The position numbers were made by a program, and so were the translations under genes. Of a DNA stretch of 64,000 nucleotides, positions 40,945 to 49,783 are shown piece by piece. The notes beneath the pieces are model-generated. The model was not told the origin of the DNA and searched no databases. It worked only from the letters and a program-made list of their open reading frames with translations. The DNA comes from Leeuwenhoekiella marinoflava DSM 3653 (GTDB lineage Bacteria > Bacteroidota > Bacteroidia > Flavobacteriales > Flavobacteriaceae), in NCBI RefSeq assembly GCF_900129005.1, contig NZ_FQUN01000014.1:79497-143496 (forward strand). Direction: 5' to 3'. Position 1 is the stretch's first letter, and each line of letters opens with the position of its first letter.

Positions 40945-42258
40945 ATGGGAACATTTCAGATAGAAGGAGGGCATCAGCTTAAAGGATCCATCCAGCCGCA
41001 GGGTGCAAAAAATGAAGCGTTACAGATACTTTGCGCCGTTTTATTAACACCTGAAGAAGTCATTATAAACAACATACCTGATATTGTTGACGTCAATAAG
41101 CTCATCAATATATTGAGTAATCTGGGTGTGAAAATTCAAAAACTGGGTAAAGGGAAGTATTCTTTTATCAGTGATGCATTGCACTTGGATTATTTAGAGA
41201 GCGAGCAGTTTAAGAAAGAAGGAGGTGGTCTGCGCGGTTCTATAATGATTGTGGGACCTTTATTGGCACGTTTTGGTAAAGGATACATTCCACGTCCGGG
41301 AGGTGATAAAATAGGCAGAAGACGTCTTGATACGCATTTTGAAGGAATGATTAAGCTAGGTGCTAAATTCCGTTATAATAAAGAAGAGCGTTTTTATGGT
41401 GTGGAAGCTCCAGAAGGTTTAAAAGGAACCTTTATGTTACTTGATGAAGCTTCTGTTACCGGTACTGCAAACATCGTGATGGCTGCAGTGATGGCTGAAG
41501 GAGAAACTACTATATACAATGCTGCTTGCGAACCGTATTTACAACAGCTTTGTAAGATGCTCAATAAAATGGGCGCTAAGATAAACGGTATTGGTTCTAA
41601 CATGCTGAAAATTGAAGGTGTAAAAGCGCTTAAAGGTTGTGAGCATACTGTTTTACCAGATATGATTGAAATAGGATCTTGGATTGGCCTTGCTGCAATG
41701 ACCAAGAGTGAGATTACTATAAAGAATGTAAGTTGGAATGATCTTGGATTGATCCCGGCGACGTTTAGAAAATTGGGTATTTCTGTAGAAAAGAAAGGGG
41801 ATGATATTTTTATCCCTGCACACAAAGATGGTTATGAGATAGAGACTTTTATAGACGGTTCTTTTATGACGATTAGTGATGCACCGTGGCCTGGTTTTAC
41901 TCCAGATTTGTTGAGTATCATTTTAGTTGTGGCAACTCAGGCAAAGGGTGAAGTTTTGATACACCAGAAAATGTTTGAGAGTCGTTTGTTTTTCGTAGAT
42001 AAATTGATTGATATGGGAGCGAAGATCATTCTTTGCGATCCGCATCGTGCAACGGTTATAGGTCATAACTTTAAATCTACTTTAAAAGCTACTACAATGA
42101 CTTCGCCAGATATCAGAGCTGGAATTTCATTGCTTATTGCTGCATTGAGTGCTAAAGGAACTTCAACCATTCATAATATTGAGCAGATAGATCGTGGATA
42201 TGAAAATATCGATGAACGTCTACGTGCTATAGGAGCTAAAATTATAAGAACAACTTAA
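40945..42258 (+). CDS. murA: UDP-N-acetylglucosamine 1-carboxyvinyltransferase (Asp-type MurA)
   Basis: A 437-residue MurA, the first committed enzyme of peptidoglycan synthesis. The start GSIQPQGAKNEALQILCAVLL and the two-domain EPT fold are intact. The active-site loop reads RPGGDKIGRR, so the usual catalytic Cys (PGGCxIG) is Asp121. Asp at this place is known in other bacteria to keep activity but abolish fosfomycin alkylation, so intrinsic fosfomycin resistance is expected. It is co-transcribed with the DUF4290 gene and ends in a strong terminator. Confidence 0.95.
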   Translation: MGTFQIEGGHQLKGSIQPQGAKNEALQILCAVLLTPEEVIINNIPDIVDVNKLINILSNLGVKIQKLGKGKYSFISDALHLDYLESEQFKKEGGGLRGSIMIVGPLLARFGKGYIPRPGGDKIGRRRLDTHFEGMIKLGAKFRYNKEERFYGVEAPEGLKGTFMLLDEASVTGTANIVMAAVMAEGETTIYNAACEPYLQQLCKMLNKMGAKINGIGSNMLKIEGVKALKGCEHTVLPDMIEIGSWIGLAAMTKSEITIKNVSWNDLGLIPATFRKLGISVEKKGDDIFIPAHKDGYEIETFIDGSFMTISDAPWPGFTPDLLSIILVVATQAKGEVLIHQKMFESRLFFVDKLIDMGAKIILCDPHRATVIGHNFKSTLKATTMTSPDIRAGISLLIAALSAKGTSTIHNIEQIDRGYENIDERLRAIGAKIIRTT

Positions 42259-42282
42259 GACTGATTCGTTTATAATTGAAAC

Positions 42283-42319
42283 AAAAAACCTCAAAATGTG
42301 AATTCTGAGGTTTTTTTTT
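42283..42319. terminator. Bidirectional terminator after murA
   Basis: ACCTCA/TGAGGT stem with a 12-base loop, A6 before and T9 after. It serves murA (plus) and possibly the convergent nucleotidase gene (minus). Confidence 0.8.
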
Positions 42320-42331
42320 GGATATAGCTGA

Positions 42332-42853
42332 TTACAAAAGCAATTTCGCTATATCTTGCCAAGTATCAGCACGCTCAAAACCATTAGTTTTGATATTATG
42401 AGGCGATGTAAACTGAATGCCTCTACCATCAAAAGCTTCTAAGTTATACGAGCGATCATCAATTAAAATGTCTCCTTTTAAAATATGCTTGTGCCCACAA
42501 AGAATGCGGTTTTCCCATGGTATAAAAGGAAAATGTTTGTCTAACCAATCTGCTTTTTCTTCAAGACTAGTCTTAAATTGCATTGCTGCAGAAGCGATGT
42601 ACAATTCATATTTGTCGTTAAGTTCGCGCATTACTTCTTGACTGTCTTTCATTACAGCAAGATCTATAAAGAATCCACGTTCATTGGCGTGATTTCTAAT
42701 ATAATCCTGATGTTCTGTAGGAACCATTTGCCAGACCTCAGAGCCTAGACAATCTTCTTTTTTTAGGTTTGCGTTGTATTTCGTGTTATACAAGTCAATG
42801 TGTGCTTGATACGTATCTGCAATCACTTCGTCCATGTCTACAAATAGGGTCAT
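42332..42853 (-). CDS. 5'(3')-deoxyribonucleotidase-like HAD phosphatase
   Basis: A 173-residue HAD protein of the NT5C family: VDMDEVIADTYQAHIDLYN (DxDxV), then ELYIASAAMQFKTSLEEKADWLDKHFPF and ILIDDRSYNLEAF with the metal-binding DD. It should dephosphorylate (deoxy)nucleoside monophosphates. Single gene, convergent with murA. Confidence 0.87.
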   Translation of the reverse strand: MTLFVDMDEVIADTYQAHIDLYNTKYNANLKKEDCLGSEVWQMVPTEHQDYIRNHANERGFFIDLAVMKDSQEVMRELNDKYELYIASAAMQFKTSLEEKADWLDKHFPFIPWENRILCGHKHILKGDILIDDRSYNLEAFDGRGIQFTSPHNIKTNGFERADTWQDIAKLLL

Positions 42854-43051
42854 AGTAGTTTTATTTAAATAATAGAAGCAGGAAAATCCTGCAAGATTTT
42901 AGTTTAAAACTAGCTGATTCAATACTTAACCAGCCGGTAAGGTGCCAAAATACGGTATTAGAGTCAAATCATTTTTAAATTCACCTTAAATTATAGGTTT
43001 TGAATTAGCGCAAAGGTTATAATTAAGTATTTTTATAGAGAGCTCTAATTT

Positions 43052-43351
43052 ATGTGGAAGTTTTATAGAGATGTTACTTTATTTGCGTTGTTATTTTCAG
43101 CGGTAACCATACCGTTTGGAAGTTTGGAAACAGCATCCATTGTCTTTGGTGTTCTTGGTACTCCAGTAGGATTACTCTCTTTTAATTATTTTCAAAAAGC
43201 AGAATTTTACGGATATTACAATTTAGGATATACCCGTTATAAATTGGTTGCCAAGACTTGGTTGATAAACCTCTGTGTGACACCGGTTTTGTTTTTAATC
43301 ACTTTAATAATTTCAAAACTCATAACGCTTGGCACTCTTACAAACTCATAA
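43052..43351 (+). CDS. Small membrane protein paired with an ABC ATPase
   Basis: A 99-residue protein with about three hydrophobic segments (VTLFALLFSAVTIPF, ASIVFGVLGTPVGLLSF, TWLINLCVTPVLFLITLIISKL). No family recognised. It overlaps the ABC ATPase gene by 23 bp and is probably its membrane partner, although it is small for a permease. Confidence 0.65.
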   Translation: MWKFYRDVTLFALLFSAVTIPFGSLETASIVFGVLGTPVGLLSFNYFQKAEFYGYYNLGYTRYKLVAKTWLINLCVTPVLFLITLIISKLITLGTLTNS

Positions 43352-44012
43352 CATAAGCAAGCATTTTGGCGAAAGACACGTGCTTAATCAAACGGGTTTT
43401 GAGCTGCAAACCGGAGAAATTTTAGGGGTTTTTGGAAGAAATGGAACAGGAAAAAGTACATTGTTAAAAATCCTCTTCGGAACCTTAACCGCGCAAAGCG
43501 GAAGTATAAAGGTTAATGAATCTCAATTTGATGTCCGTAGGAAATTTTGGCATAAAAATCAAATAGTAGCGAGCGGCTTAATTGGATATTTACCACAATT
43601 TAGTTTTTTACCACAGTCATCAAAAGTTTGGGATATTATTCCCAGATATTTTGAAGGAGAACAACAAGATTTGGTTTTTAGAGCTCCGCGAATGACTGAA
43701 ATTGCCAAACAAAGAGTAAGTGAGTTGTCTATGGGACAACGCCGGTATTTAGAGGTATTGATTATTGGTAATCTTAACCATCCATTCCTTCTGCTCGACG
43801 AACCTTTTTCTATGGTAGAACCCTTGTTTAAAGAATTGATACACGATTTTTTAATTTCCTTAAAAGTTACAAAAGGTATTTTGCTCACAGATCACTATTA
43901 TGATGATGTCTGGAAGCTGGCCGACCGAAAACTAGTTTTAAAGAATGGTAAATTAGAACAGGTTAAAGAACTGCAAGAGCTTGTAGCAGGGGGCTACTTG
44001 CGAAGTATATAA
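43329..44012 (+). CDS. ABC transporter ATP-binding protein
   Basis: A 227-residue ABC ATPase: Walker A GRNGTGKSTLLKIL, signature ELSMGQRRYLEVL (LSGGQ variant LSMGQ), Walker B PFLLLDEPFSM, and a D-loop/H-loop (LLTDHYYDD). The start is taken as TTG 43329, overlapping the upstream membrane-protein gene; the true start could be slightly downstream. Substrate unknown. Confidence 0.85.
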   Translation: MALLQTHNISKHFGERHVLNQTGFELQTGEILGVFGRNGTGKSTLLKILFGTLTAQSGSIKVNESQFDVRRKFWHKNQIVASGLIGYLPQFSFLPQSSKVWDIIPRYFEGEQQDLVFRAPRMTEIAKQRVSELSMGQRRYLEVLIIGNLNHPFLLLDEPFSMVEPLFKELIHDFLISLKVTKGILLTDHYYDDVWKLADRKLVLKNGKLEQVKELQELVAGGYLRSI

Positions 44013-44016
44013 AACT

Positions 44017-44751
44017 ATGAAAGACAATTTCTCCAATCACGCAGCAGATTACGCTAAATTCAGACCGACCTATCCTCAGGAATTGTATGTTTATTTATTT
44101 GATATTGTTCAGCAGAAGTCTAAAGCTTGGGATGTAGCAACGGGTAATGGGCAGGTAGCATTTGAATTATCTAAAGTTTTTGATGAAGTGTTAGCAACAG
44201 ATCTCAGCGCAAAGCAACTTGCTGAAGCGCCTCAACTCAAAAATATCATTTACCGGGTTCAGACGGCAGAAGAACGTTTTGACGACAATGAGCAGTTTGA
44301 TTTAATAACCGTGGCTCAAGCTATACACTGGTTTGATTTTGATGCGTTTTATAAACAAGTAAAACATCATTTAAAACCTGACGGAATTTTTGCAGTTATT
44401 GGGTATTCCGTTTTAGAGACTTTAGGAGAATTGAATACTGTTATTCAACATTTTTATAAAGTGATTACCGATCCATATTGGGATCCTGAACGGAAGTATC
44501 TGGATGAAAATTACAAAAGCATCCCCTTTCCGTTTAAGGAAATTGAACCTCCAAAACTTACAATGCCAATTTACTGGACAGTCGAAGAATTGCTTAATTA
44601 TTTAAATACTTGGTCAGCAGTAAAGCATTATGAAAAAGCTAACGGTAAGAATCCGTTACGCTTAATCCAAGATGATGTTTATAAACACTGGGGAGCAAGA
44701 GAAAAACGGGAGTTTAATTTTCCGTTATTACTACGTGTTGGTAAATTATAA
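44017..44751 (+). CDS. Class I SAM-dependent methyltransferase
   Basis: A 244-residue methyltransferase: KDNFSNHAADYAKFRPTYPQEL start, SAM loop WDVATGNGQVAFELS, VLATDLSAKQL, LITVAQAIHWFDF. This is the subgroup near yeast Tmt1/trans-aconitate-type methyltransferases. It starts 4 bp after the ABC ATPase stop codon. Substrate unknown. Confidence 0.87.
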   Translation: MKDNFSNHAADYAKFRPTYPQELYVYLFDIVQQKSKAWDVATGNGQVAFELSKVFDEVLATDLSAKQLAEAPQLKNIIYRVQTAEERFDDNEQFDLITVAQAIHWFDFDAFYKQVKHHLKPDGIFAVIGYSVLETLGELNTVIQHFYKVITDPYWDPERKYLDENYKSIPFPFKEIEPPKLTMPIYWTVEELLNYLNTWSAVKHYEKANGKNPLRLIQDDVYKHWGAREKREFNFPLLLRVGKL

Positions 44752-44754
44752 ATA

Positions 44755-44943
44755 TTAGTACTTTTTTTTCCGTTTATTTTTCTTCTCTTGACCGGGAGCA
44801 AAGGCTTTAGCACTTTTAGCACCGTAAGCCTTTTTAACTTGACCAGGAGGAGAGTTCCTTGAAGTTGTTCGATAAGTACTTGAACATGAAGTTGCACTTA
44901 ATAAAAAACTACCTAGGCTTAAAATTAAAATCAGTTTTTTCAT
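44755..44943 (-). CDS. Small basic lipoprotein with PGQxKK repeats
   Basis: A 62-residue lipoprotein: signal MKKLILILSLGSFLLSATSC with the lipobox cysteine, followed by PPGQVKKAYGAKSAKAFAPGQEKKNKRKKKY, where PGQ(V/E)KK is repeated. Such short lipoproteins are common in Bacteroidota and often misannotated as quinol oxidase subunit 4. Function unknown. Confidence 0.75.
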   Translation of the reverse strand: MKKLILILSLGSFLLSATSCSSTYRTTSRNSPPGQVKKAYGAKSAKAFAPGQEKKNKRKKKY

Positions 44944-45025
44944 AATCAGTTTTTTTATAAAGTTAAAACAGGAAAAAAAATGATCCTAGGTATTTAAGCT
45001 AAGCTTAGGACTATTTATTAGTTTG

Positions 45026-46330
45026 TTAAGATACTGCTGCTTTATACGTTTTAAGACAGCGCTCCCGAGCTTCCTTATGATCTACCATTTTATCAGGGTA
45101 GTCATCAGTATCAAACTCTGGTACAAACTCTCTAATGTACTTTTTGTCTTTATCAAATTTATCAACCTGAGTCATCGGATTAAAAATTCTGAAATAAGGC
45201 GCAGCATCTACACCGCTCCCGGCAGCCCATTGCCAGTTGCCTACGTTACTTGATAGCTCATAATCTAAGAGTTTTTCGGCGAAATAGGTTTCTCCCCAAC
45301 GCCAATCTATAAGCAAGTGTTTACATAAAAAACTAGCGACCAGCATGCGTACGCGATTGTGCATATAACCGGTTTTGTTGAGTTGCCGCATTCCGGCATC
45401 AACTAGAAGGAATCCGGTCTCACCCTTTTTCCATTTTTCAAATTCATCTTCATTATTGCGCCATTCAATTCGATCGTATTTAGGTCTGAAGGATTTATCA
45501 ATCGTTTCAGGGTAATGATAAAGGATTTGCATAAAGAATTCACGCCAAATCAATTCACTCCAGAAAATAGTATTCTTTTCAGCAATCGCTTTTTTGACCA
45601 TTTTACGAATGCTGACCGTTCCAAAACGTAAATGCGGACCTAAATGGGAGGTGCCATCCTTTGCTGGAAAGTTTCGGGTGTCTTCGTAATTCTGAATTAA
45701 GGTAGGAGTTACTTCATAATCGGGAATCTCAATACTTGACTTTTTAAAACCCATATCGCTCAAATCAAGATTGGGCAGTCGGCTATTTTCGATTAAATTT
45801 TTAAGATACTGACTCGTATAATGTATTTTGAGATCTTGATCTTCATCAAAAACTTCCCGCCACTTATTCTTATACGGAGTATATACAACATAAGGATTGC
45901 CATCGCCTTTTACGACTTCGTCTTTCTCGAAGATTACCTGATCTTTAAATGTTTTAAAAGGAACATCTTTTTCTTCTAAAATTTTTTTTATTTTTTTATC
46001 TCGCTGCAGTGCATAAGGTTCATAATCGTGGTTGGTATAAACAGCCTGAATATTATAGTCCTCGGTAAGTTGTTTCCAAATATCCTCTGGTTTGCCGTAA
46101 TATAACGCTAATGAACTGCGGTATTCATTTTGCATTGTTTTACGTATTTTCTGAAGCGTATCATAAATAAAAGTAACCCGCGCATCATCTTCAGGAAGTT
46201 TATCTAAAATTTCTTTATCAAAAATAAAAATGGGTAGAACAGGATTACCCCCTTTAAGGGCTTCAAGAAATCCTACATTATCATCAAGTCTCAAGTCTCT
46301 TCGGAACCAAAAAACAGAAAGCCTAGTCAT
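45026..46330 (-). CDS. phrB: Cryptochrome/deoxyribodipyrimidine photolyase
   Basis: A 434-residue photolyase. The N-terminal antenna domain starts LSVFWFRRDLRLDDNVGFLEAL. The FAD-binding domain has TSHLGPHLRFGTVSIR, WSELIWREFFMQILYHYP, GMRQLNKTGYMHNRVRMLVASFL and NVGNWQWAAGSGVDAAPYFRIFNP. It repairs cyclobutane pyrimidine dimers using light. It is in one direction with the SDR and SRPBCC genes upstream, the usual flavobacterial light-response cluster. Confidence 0.93.
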   Translation of the reverse strand: MTRLSVFWFRRDLRLDDNVGFLEALKGGNPVLPIFIFDKEILDKLPEDDARVTFIYDTLQKIRKTMQNEYRSSLALYYGKPEDIWKQLTEDYNIQAVYTNHDYEPYALQRDKKIKKILEEKDVPFKTFKDQVIFEKDEVVKGDGNPYVVYTPYKNKWREVFDEDQDLKIHYTSQYLKNLIENSRLPNLDLSDMGFKKSSIEIPDYEVTPTLIQNYEDTRNFPAKDGTSHLGPHLRFGTVSIRKMVKKAIAEKNTIFWSELIWREFFMQILYHYPETIDKSFRPKYDRIEWRNNEDEFEKWKKGETGFLLVDAGMRQLNKTGYMHNRVRMLVASFLCKHLLIDWRWGETYFAEKLLDYELSSNVGNWQWAAGSGVDAAPYFRIFNPMTQVDKFDKDKKYIREFVPEFDTDDYPDKMVDHKEARERCLKTYKAAVS

Positions 46331-46378
46331 AATAAAAATTGGTTGGTTAGGTGAAAAATCGAGTTTAGTGGAACTCGA

Positions 46379-47077
46379 CTACGATACGTTTAAGGTTGAC
46401 ATCCCACCATCTACTCCTAAAATTTGACCAGTCATCCAGCTGCTATCTTCACTTAAAAGGAAACTTGCAATCTTTGCAATATCGTCAGGGGCTCCTACAC
46501 GTTTCAGCGGATGGCGTTCATCCATTTTCTCGCGCTTCTTCTCATTGCCTAGTAGCTTTTCGGCCAGTGGCGTATCCGTTAAGGAAGGAGCAATTACGTT
46601 AACTCTGAATTTAGGAGCATATTCTGCCGCAAGTGCTTTAGCAAAACCTTCAATAGCACCTTTAGATGCTGCGACACTAGTATGAAAAGGCATACCGACT
46701 TTAACTGCTACTGTGCTAAAAAATACCAAACTGGCTTGTTTAGATCTTTTTAGGCGTTCTGTTACCACTTTCAAAGATTTTATCAAGCCGAAGAAATTGA
46801 GCTGCATATCCTGCTCAAAAGTTTCTTTGCTCAACATCTTAAAGGGTTTCAGATTTATAGAACCGGGGCAATAAACAAATCCATCTAAAACTTCAGGTAG
46901 ATTTTCGGTATCTAATTCGCCATTTTCAACATCATAATTTATGTAGGTTGCTTCAATATTAGCTAAACCTTCCTTGTTGCGCGATGCAATATATATATTA
47001 TGATCACTGTGTATTAGTTGTGCCAAAGCATTACCAATACCGTGTGATCCTCCAATAAGTAGTATATTTTTTTTCAT
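46379..47077 (-). CDS. SDR-family oxidoreductase of the photolyase cluster
   Basis: A 232-residue short-chain dehydrogenase-like protein: cofactor loop LIGGSHGIGNALAQLI and the C-terminal WMTGQILGVDGGMSTL. The catalytic YxxxK position reads VAASK, so the tyrosine is replaced by valine. It may be non-catalytic or use an altered mechanism. It lies 48 bp before the photolyase gene and 3 bp after the SRPBCC gene. Confidence 0.85.
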   Translation of the reverse strand: MKKNILLIGGSHGIGNALAQLIHSDHNIYIASRNKEGLANIEATYINYDVENGELDTENLPEVLDGFVYCPGSINLKPFKMLSKETFEQDMQLNFFGLIKSLKVVTERLKRSKQASLVFFSTVAVKVGMPFHTSVAASKGAIEGFAKALAAEYAPKFRVNVIAPSLTDTPLAEKLLGNEKKREKMDERHPLKRVGAPDDIAKIASFLLSEDSSWMTGQILGVDGGMSTLNVS

Positions 47078-47080
47078 AAC

Positions 47081-47593
47081 TTAATTTAAAATTTCACTTT
47101 TAAGAACGCCTTCCGTTTCTTTTGTGGTTGGTTTGTATTCTCCGAATAACTCATTGAGCTTTTGCTCTCTGTATTCAAATATTTCTTGCAATTTAGGCTT
47201 CACTAAAAATGGATGTATGAGTTGTCCTAAAATTCCCATCGGCACTTTATAATCTATAACATCTTCTATCTCAACACCATCTGGAATTTCCTTAATAAAA
47301 TGTTTGTGATGCCATAAGGCATATGGACCAAAACGCTGCTCATCTACAAAATAGTCGAGATGTTTTACGTGCGTGATTTCGGTAACCCAGTCCATTTTTA
47401 TACCTGCAACCGGAGACACTTTATATTGTATAATTTGTCCCGGAAACATGGCTCTGTCTGAGCCTGATTGTATTTCAAACCCCATATAATCAGGAGTTAT
47501 TATCTGTAAATTTTTAGGATCTGAAATAAAATTCCACGCCTCTTCAAGTGTGATGGGTAGGTTTTGTTTGGTATGCATCGTGTAAATTTTCAT
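47081..47593 (-). CDS. SRPBCC-family protein (ligand-binding, photolyase cluster)
   Basis: A 170-residue START-like protein: YTMHTKQNLPITLEEAWNFISDPKNLQIITPDYMGFEIQSG, then YFVDEQRFGPYALWHHKHFIKEIPDGVEIEDVIDYKVP. Often annotated cell-division inhibitor; that name is not supported by sequence here. First gene of SRPBCC-SDR-photolyase. Confidence 0.82.
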   Translation of the reverse strand: MKIYTMHTKQNLPITLEEAWNFISDPKNLQIITPDYMGFEIQSGSDRAMFPGQIIQYKVSPVAGIKMDWVTEITHVKHLDYFVDEQRFGPYALWHHKHFIKEIPDGVEIEDVIDYKVPMGILGQLIHPFLVKPKLQEIFEYREQKLNELFGEYKPTTKETEGVLKSEILN

Positions 47594-47878
47594 AGGTGCG
47601 GCTTTAGGCGCTTAAAAGTGAATCCTTTGTAAAAATAAAGGCTAAAGTGTTTAACGAAAAAGTATTTAAGTTAAACAAAAATTAAAGTTATTTCCTTTTT
47701 TTATAAAGAGTGAGTATAAATATTTTTTAAAAAATGCGGGTATTCCACATTTATAACCTCTATTTATTAGTAATTTGGTGTTCCTATTATAACGTTATAT
47801 ATTTTAGCTGAAAGTGCTATTTTTAGAGTTGTAATTGATTAAAAAAGAAGAGACTACTAATTAAAATTTATTATTGAA

Positions 47879-48718
47879 ATGAAAAAAATACTATTTATTT
47901 GCTTTTTAGCTTTGGGAAGTTTTGCTCAATCTCAGATACAAACTCCGGCAGCAAGTCCACATGCGACATTATCGCAGACTGTAGGATTAACTGAAGTTAG
48001 CATCGATTATTCAAGACCTAACATGCGTGGTCGTGAAATTTTTGGAGAATTACTTCCATACGGTACTATTTGGAGAACAGGAGCTAATGCTACTACAAAA
48101 TTAACTATAGATAAAACTATTAAGATTGCGGGCAAAGAATTAGCTGCAGGAACTTACAGTATTTATAGTATTCCGGGTGAAGATATGTGGGAAGTTGTTT
48201 TTTACACAGATCATTCTAATCCTTTAATTACTGAATTTGATGACAGTAAAGTAGCATTGCGTACTATGGTTGAGCCTGTAAATATGCCAATGACCATGGA
48301 AACTTTTACCATTGTAATTGATGAGATTATGGCAGATAGCGCGGTACTTAATTTTTTATGGGCAGATACAGTTATACCTGTCAAGTTTGAAGTTATGACA
48401 GATGCCGAAGTGATGAATAGTATTGATACAACTCTTAGCGGGCCAAGCGCCGGAGATTACTATAATGCTGCTGTATATTATTTAAATAGCGGAAAAGACA
48501 TCAGCAAATCTAAAGAGTGGATGAATAAAGCAATGTCTATGACTGAAACTCCGCGTTTTTGGCAATTGCGTCAGCAGTCTTTGATCTTAGCAAAAGCTGG
48601 TGATAAGAAAGCAGCTGTAGAGGCGGCAAAAGCTTCTCTTGCTGGAGCTAAAGAAGCTGGTAATGCAGATTATATTAAGATGAATACAGATTCTCTAAAA
48701 GAATGGGGAGCACAGTAA
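47879..48718 (+). CDS. DUF2911 family secreted protein
   Basis: A 279-residue protein with a signal peptide (MKKILFICFLALGSFAQSQ). DUF2911 spans about 25-165: SQTVGLTEVSIDYSRPNMRGREIFGELLPYGTIWRTGANATTKLTI, GTYSIYSIPGEDMWEVVFY. A C-terminal helical, TPR-like part (about 195-279) follows. It is presumably periplasmic; function unknown. Confidence 0.87.
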   Translation: MKKILFICFLALGSFAQSQIQTPAASPHATLSQTVGLTEVSIDYSRPNMRGREIFGELLPYGTIWRTGANATTKLTIDKTIKIAGKELAAGTYSIYSIPGEDMWEVVFYTDHSNPLITEFDDSKVALRTMVEPVNMPMTMETFTIVIDEIMADSAVLNFLWADTVIPVKFEVMTDAEVMNSIDTTLSGPSAGDYYNAAVYYLNSGKDISKSKEWMNKAMSMTETPRFWQLRQQSLILAKAGDKKAAVEAAKASLAGAKEAGNADYIKMNTDSLKEWGAQ

Positions 48719-48738
48719 ATCTTAAATAGATACGTATT

Positions 48739-48773
48739 TAAAAGCCGTAAATCTAATGATTTATGGCTTTTTT
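48739..48773. terminator. Terminator after the DUF2911 gene
   Basis: AAAAGCCGTAAATC-TAAT-GATTTATGGCTTTTTT, a near-perfect stem with A and T flanks; bidirectional with the convergent oxidoreductase gene. Confidence 0.8.
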
Positions 48774-48809
48774 ATTTTAGATTGACGGCTTGTTTTATAA
48801 ATAACAAGG

Positions 48810-49781
48810 TTATTCATAAAACAAACCTATTTGTTCGCGTATATCATCTAGGGTTTTAATGAGTGTTCTACTAAAATCATAAGACATCAACGGACTTTCT
48901 TTATGTCCTTCTCTTAATAGATCGGCAAAATGTTCTATCTCAAAATAGTAGCCTTTTCCTGTATAAGTAAAATCGTGTTCCACTTTTACTCCGTCTAAAA
49001 TCGCTGTTACTTTGTCTGTCTGATGGAATCTGCTATTGAGAACTAACACTCCGTTTTCACAAATTAGTGTTGCTGTTGTAGGAGTATCTTGAATGATGCT
49101 TGATTTTAAAAATACTTTTGTGCCAGAAGAATAAGTAAAAGTCATTTCAGTTTCCTCATCAACTCCTGTTTTTCCTATTTTGGCTTTCGCCGAAATATTC
49201 TCAGGGTTTCCTAATAAACCTAATGCACAAAATACTGGATAAATGCCTATATCCAGTAACGAGCCACCGCCAAGATCTTTATTATACAAGCGACCTTCTG
49301 GATTAAAATCTGCATCAAAACAAAAATCTGCAGTTAGCGTTTTAACAGCACCGTATTTTCCACTTTCTAATTCTTCTTTTACAAATTTAAAATGAGGCAT
49401 CATACGCGTCCATAAAGCTTCCATCAGTAACACCTTGTTTGCTTTTGCTACGCTTATCATTTCTTCAACCTGAGCTAAATTCATAGCAAAAGGTTTTTCG
49501 CATAAAACAGCTTTTCCGTTAGTTAAGCAAAGTATCGTATCCTGATGATGGCGAACGTGTGGTGTTGCGATATAAACGGCATCAACTTGTGGATCTTCAG
49601 CTAACTCCTCATAGCTGCTATAGCATTTAGTTGCGTTATAGTTTTTGCCAAATTCATCAGCTTTTTCCTGTGATCGGGAAGCCACTGCATACAGTTCAGA
49701 CCCTGTTACTTGTAGAAGATCTGTAGCAAAACTATTGGCAATTTTACCCAAGCCTAGTATTCCCCAGCGTATTGTTTTCAT
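48810..49781 (-). CDS. Gfo/Idh/MocA-family oxidoreductase
   Basis: A 323-residue NAD(P)-dependent sugar-type dehydrogenase: WGILGLGKIANSFATDL (Rossmann), YIATPHVRHHQDTI, CEKPFAMNLAQVEEMI (catalytic Lys in EKP), and GGSLLDIGIYPVF. It lies directly after the SSS transporter gene (2-bp gap), suggesting it works on the imported compound. Confidence 0.9.
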   Translation of the reverse strand: MKTIRWGILGLGKIANSFATDLLQVTGSELYAVASRSQEKADEFGKNYNATKCYSSYEELAEDPQVDAVYIATPHVRHHQDTILCLTNGKAVLCEKPFAMNLAQVEEMISVAKANKVLLMEALWTRMMPHFKFVKEELESGKYGAVKTLTADFCFDADFNPEGRLYNKDLGGGSLLDIGIYPVFCALGLLGNPENISAKAKIGKTGVDEETEMTFTYSSGTKVFLKSSIIQDTPTTATLICENGVLVLNSRFHQTDKVTAILDGVKVEHDFTYTGKGYYFEIEHFADLLREGHKESPLMSYDFSRTLIKTLDDIREQIGLFYE

Positions 49782-49783
49782 CG

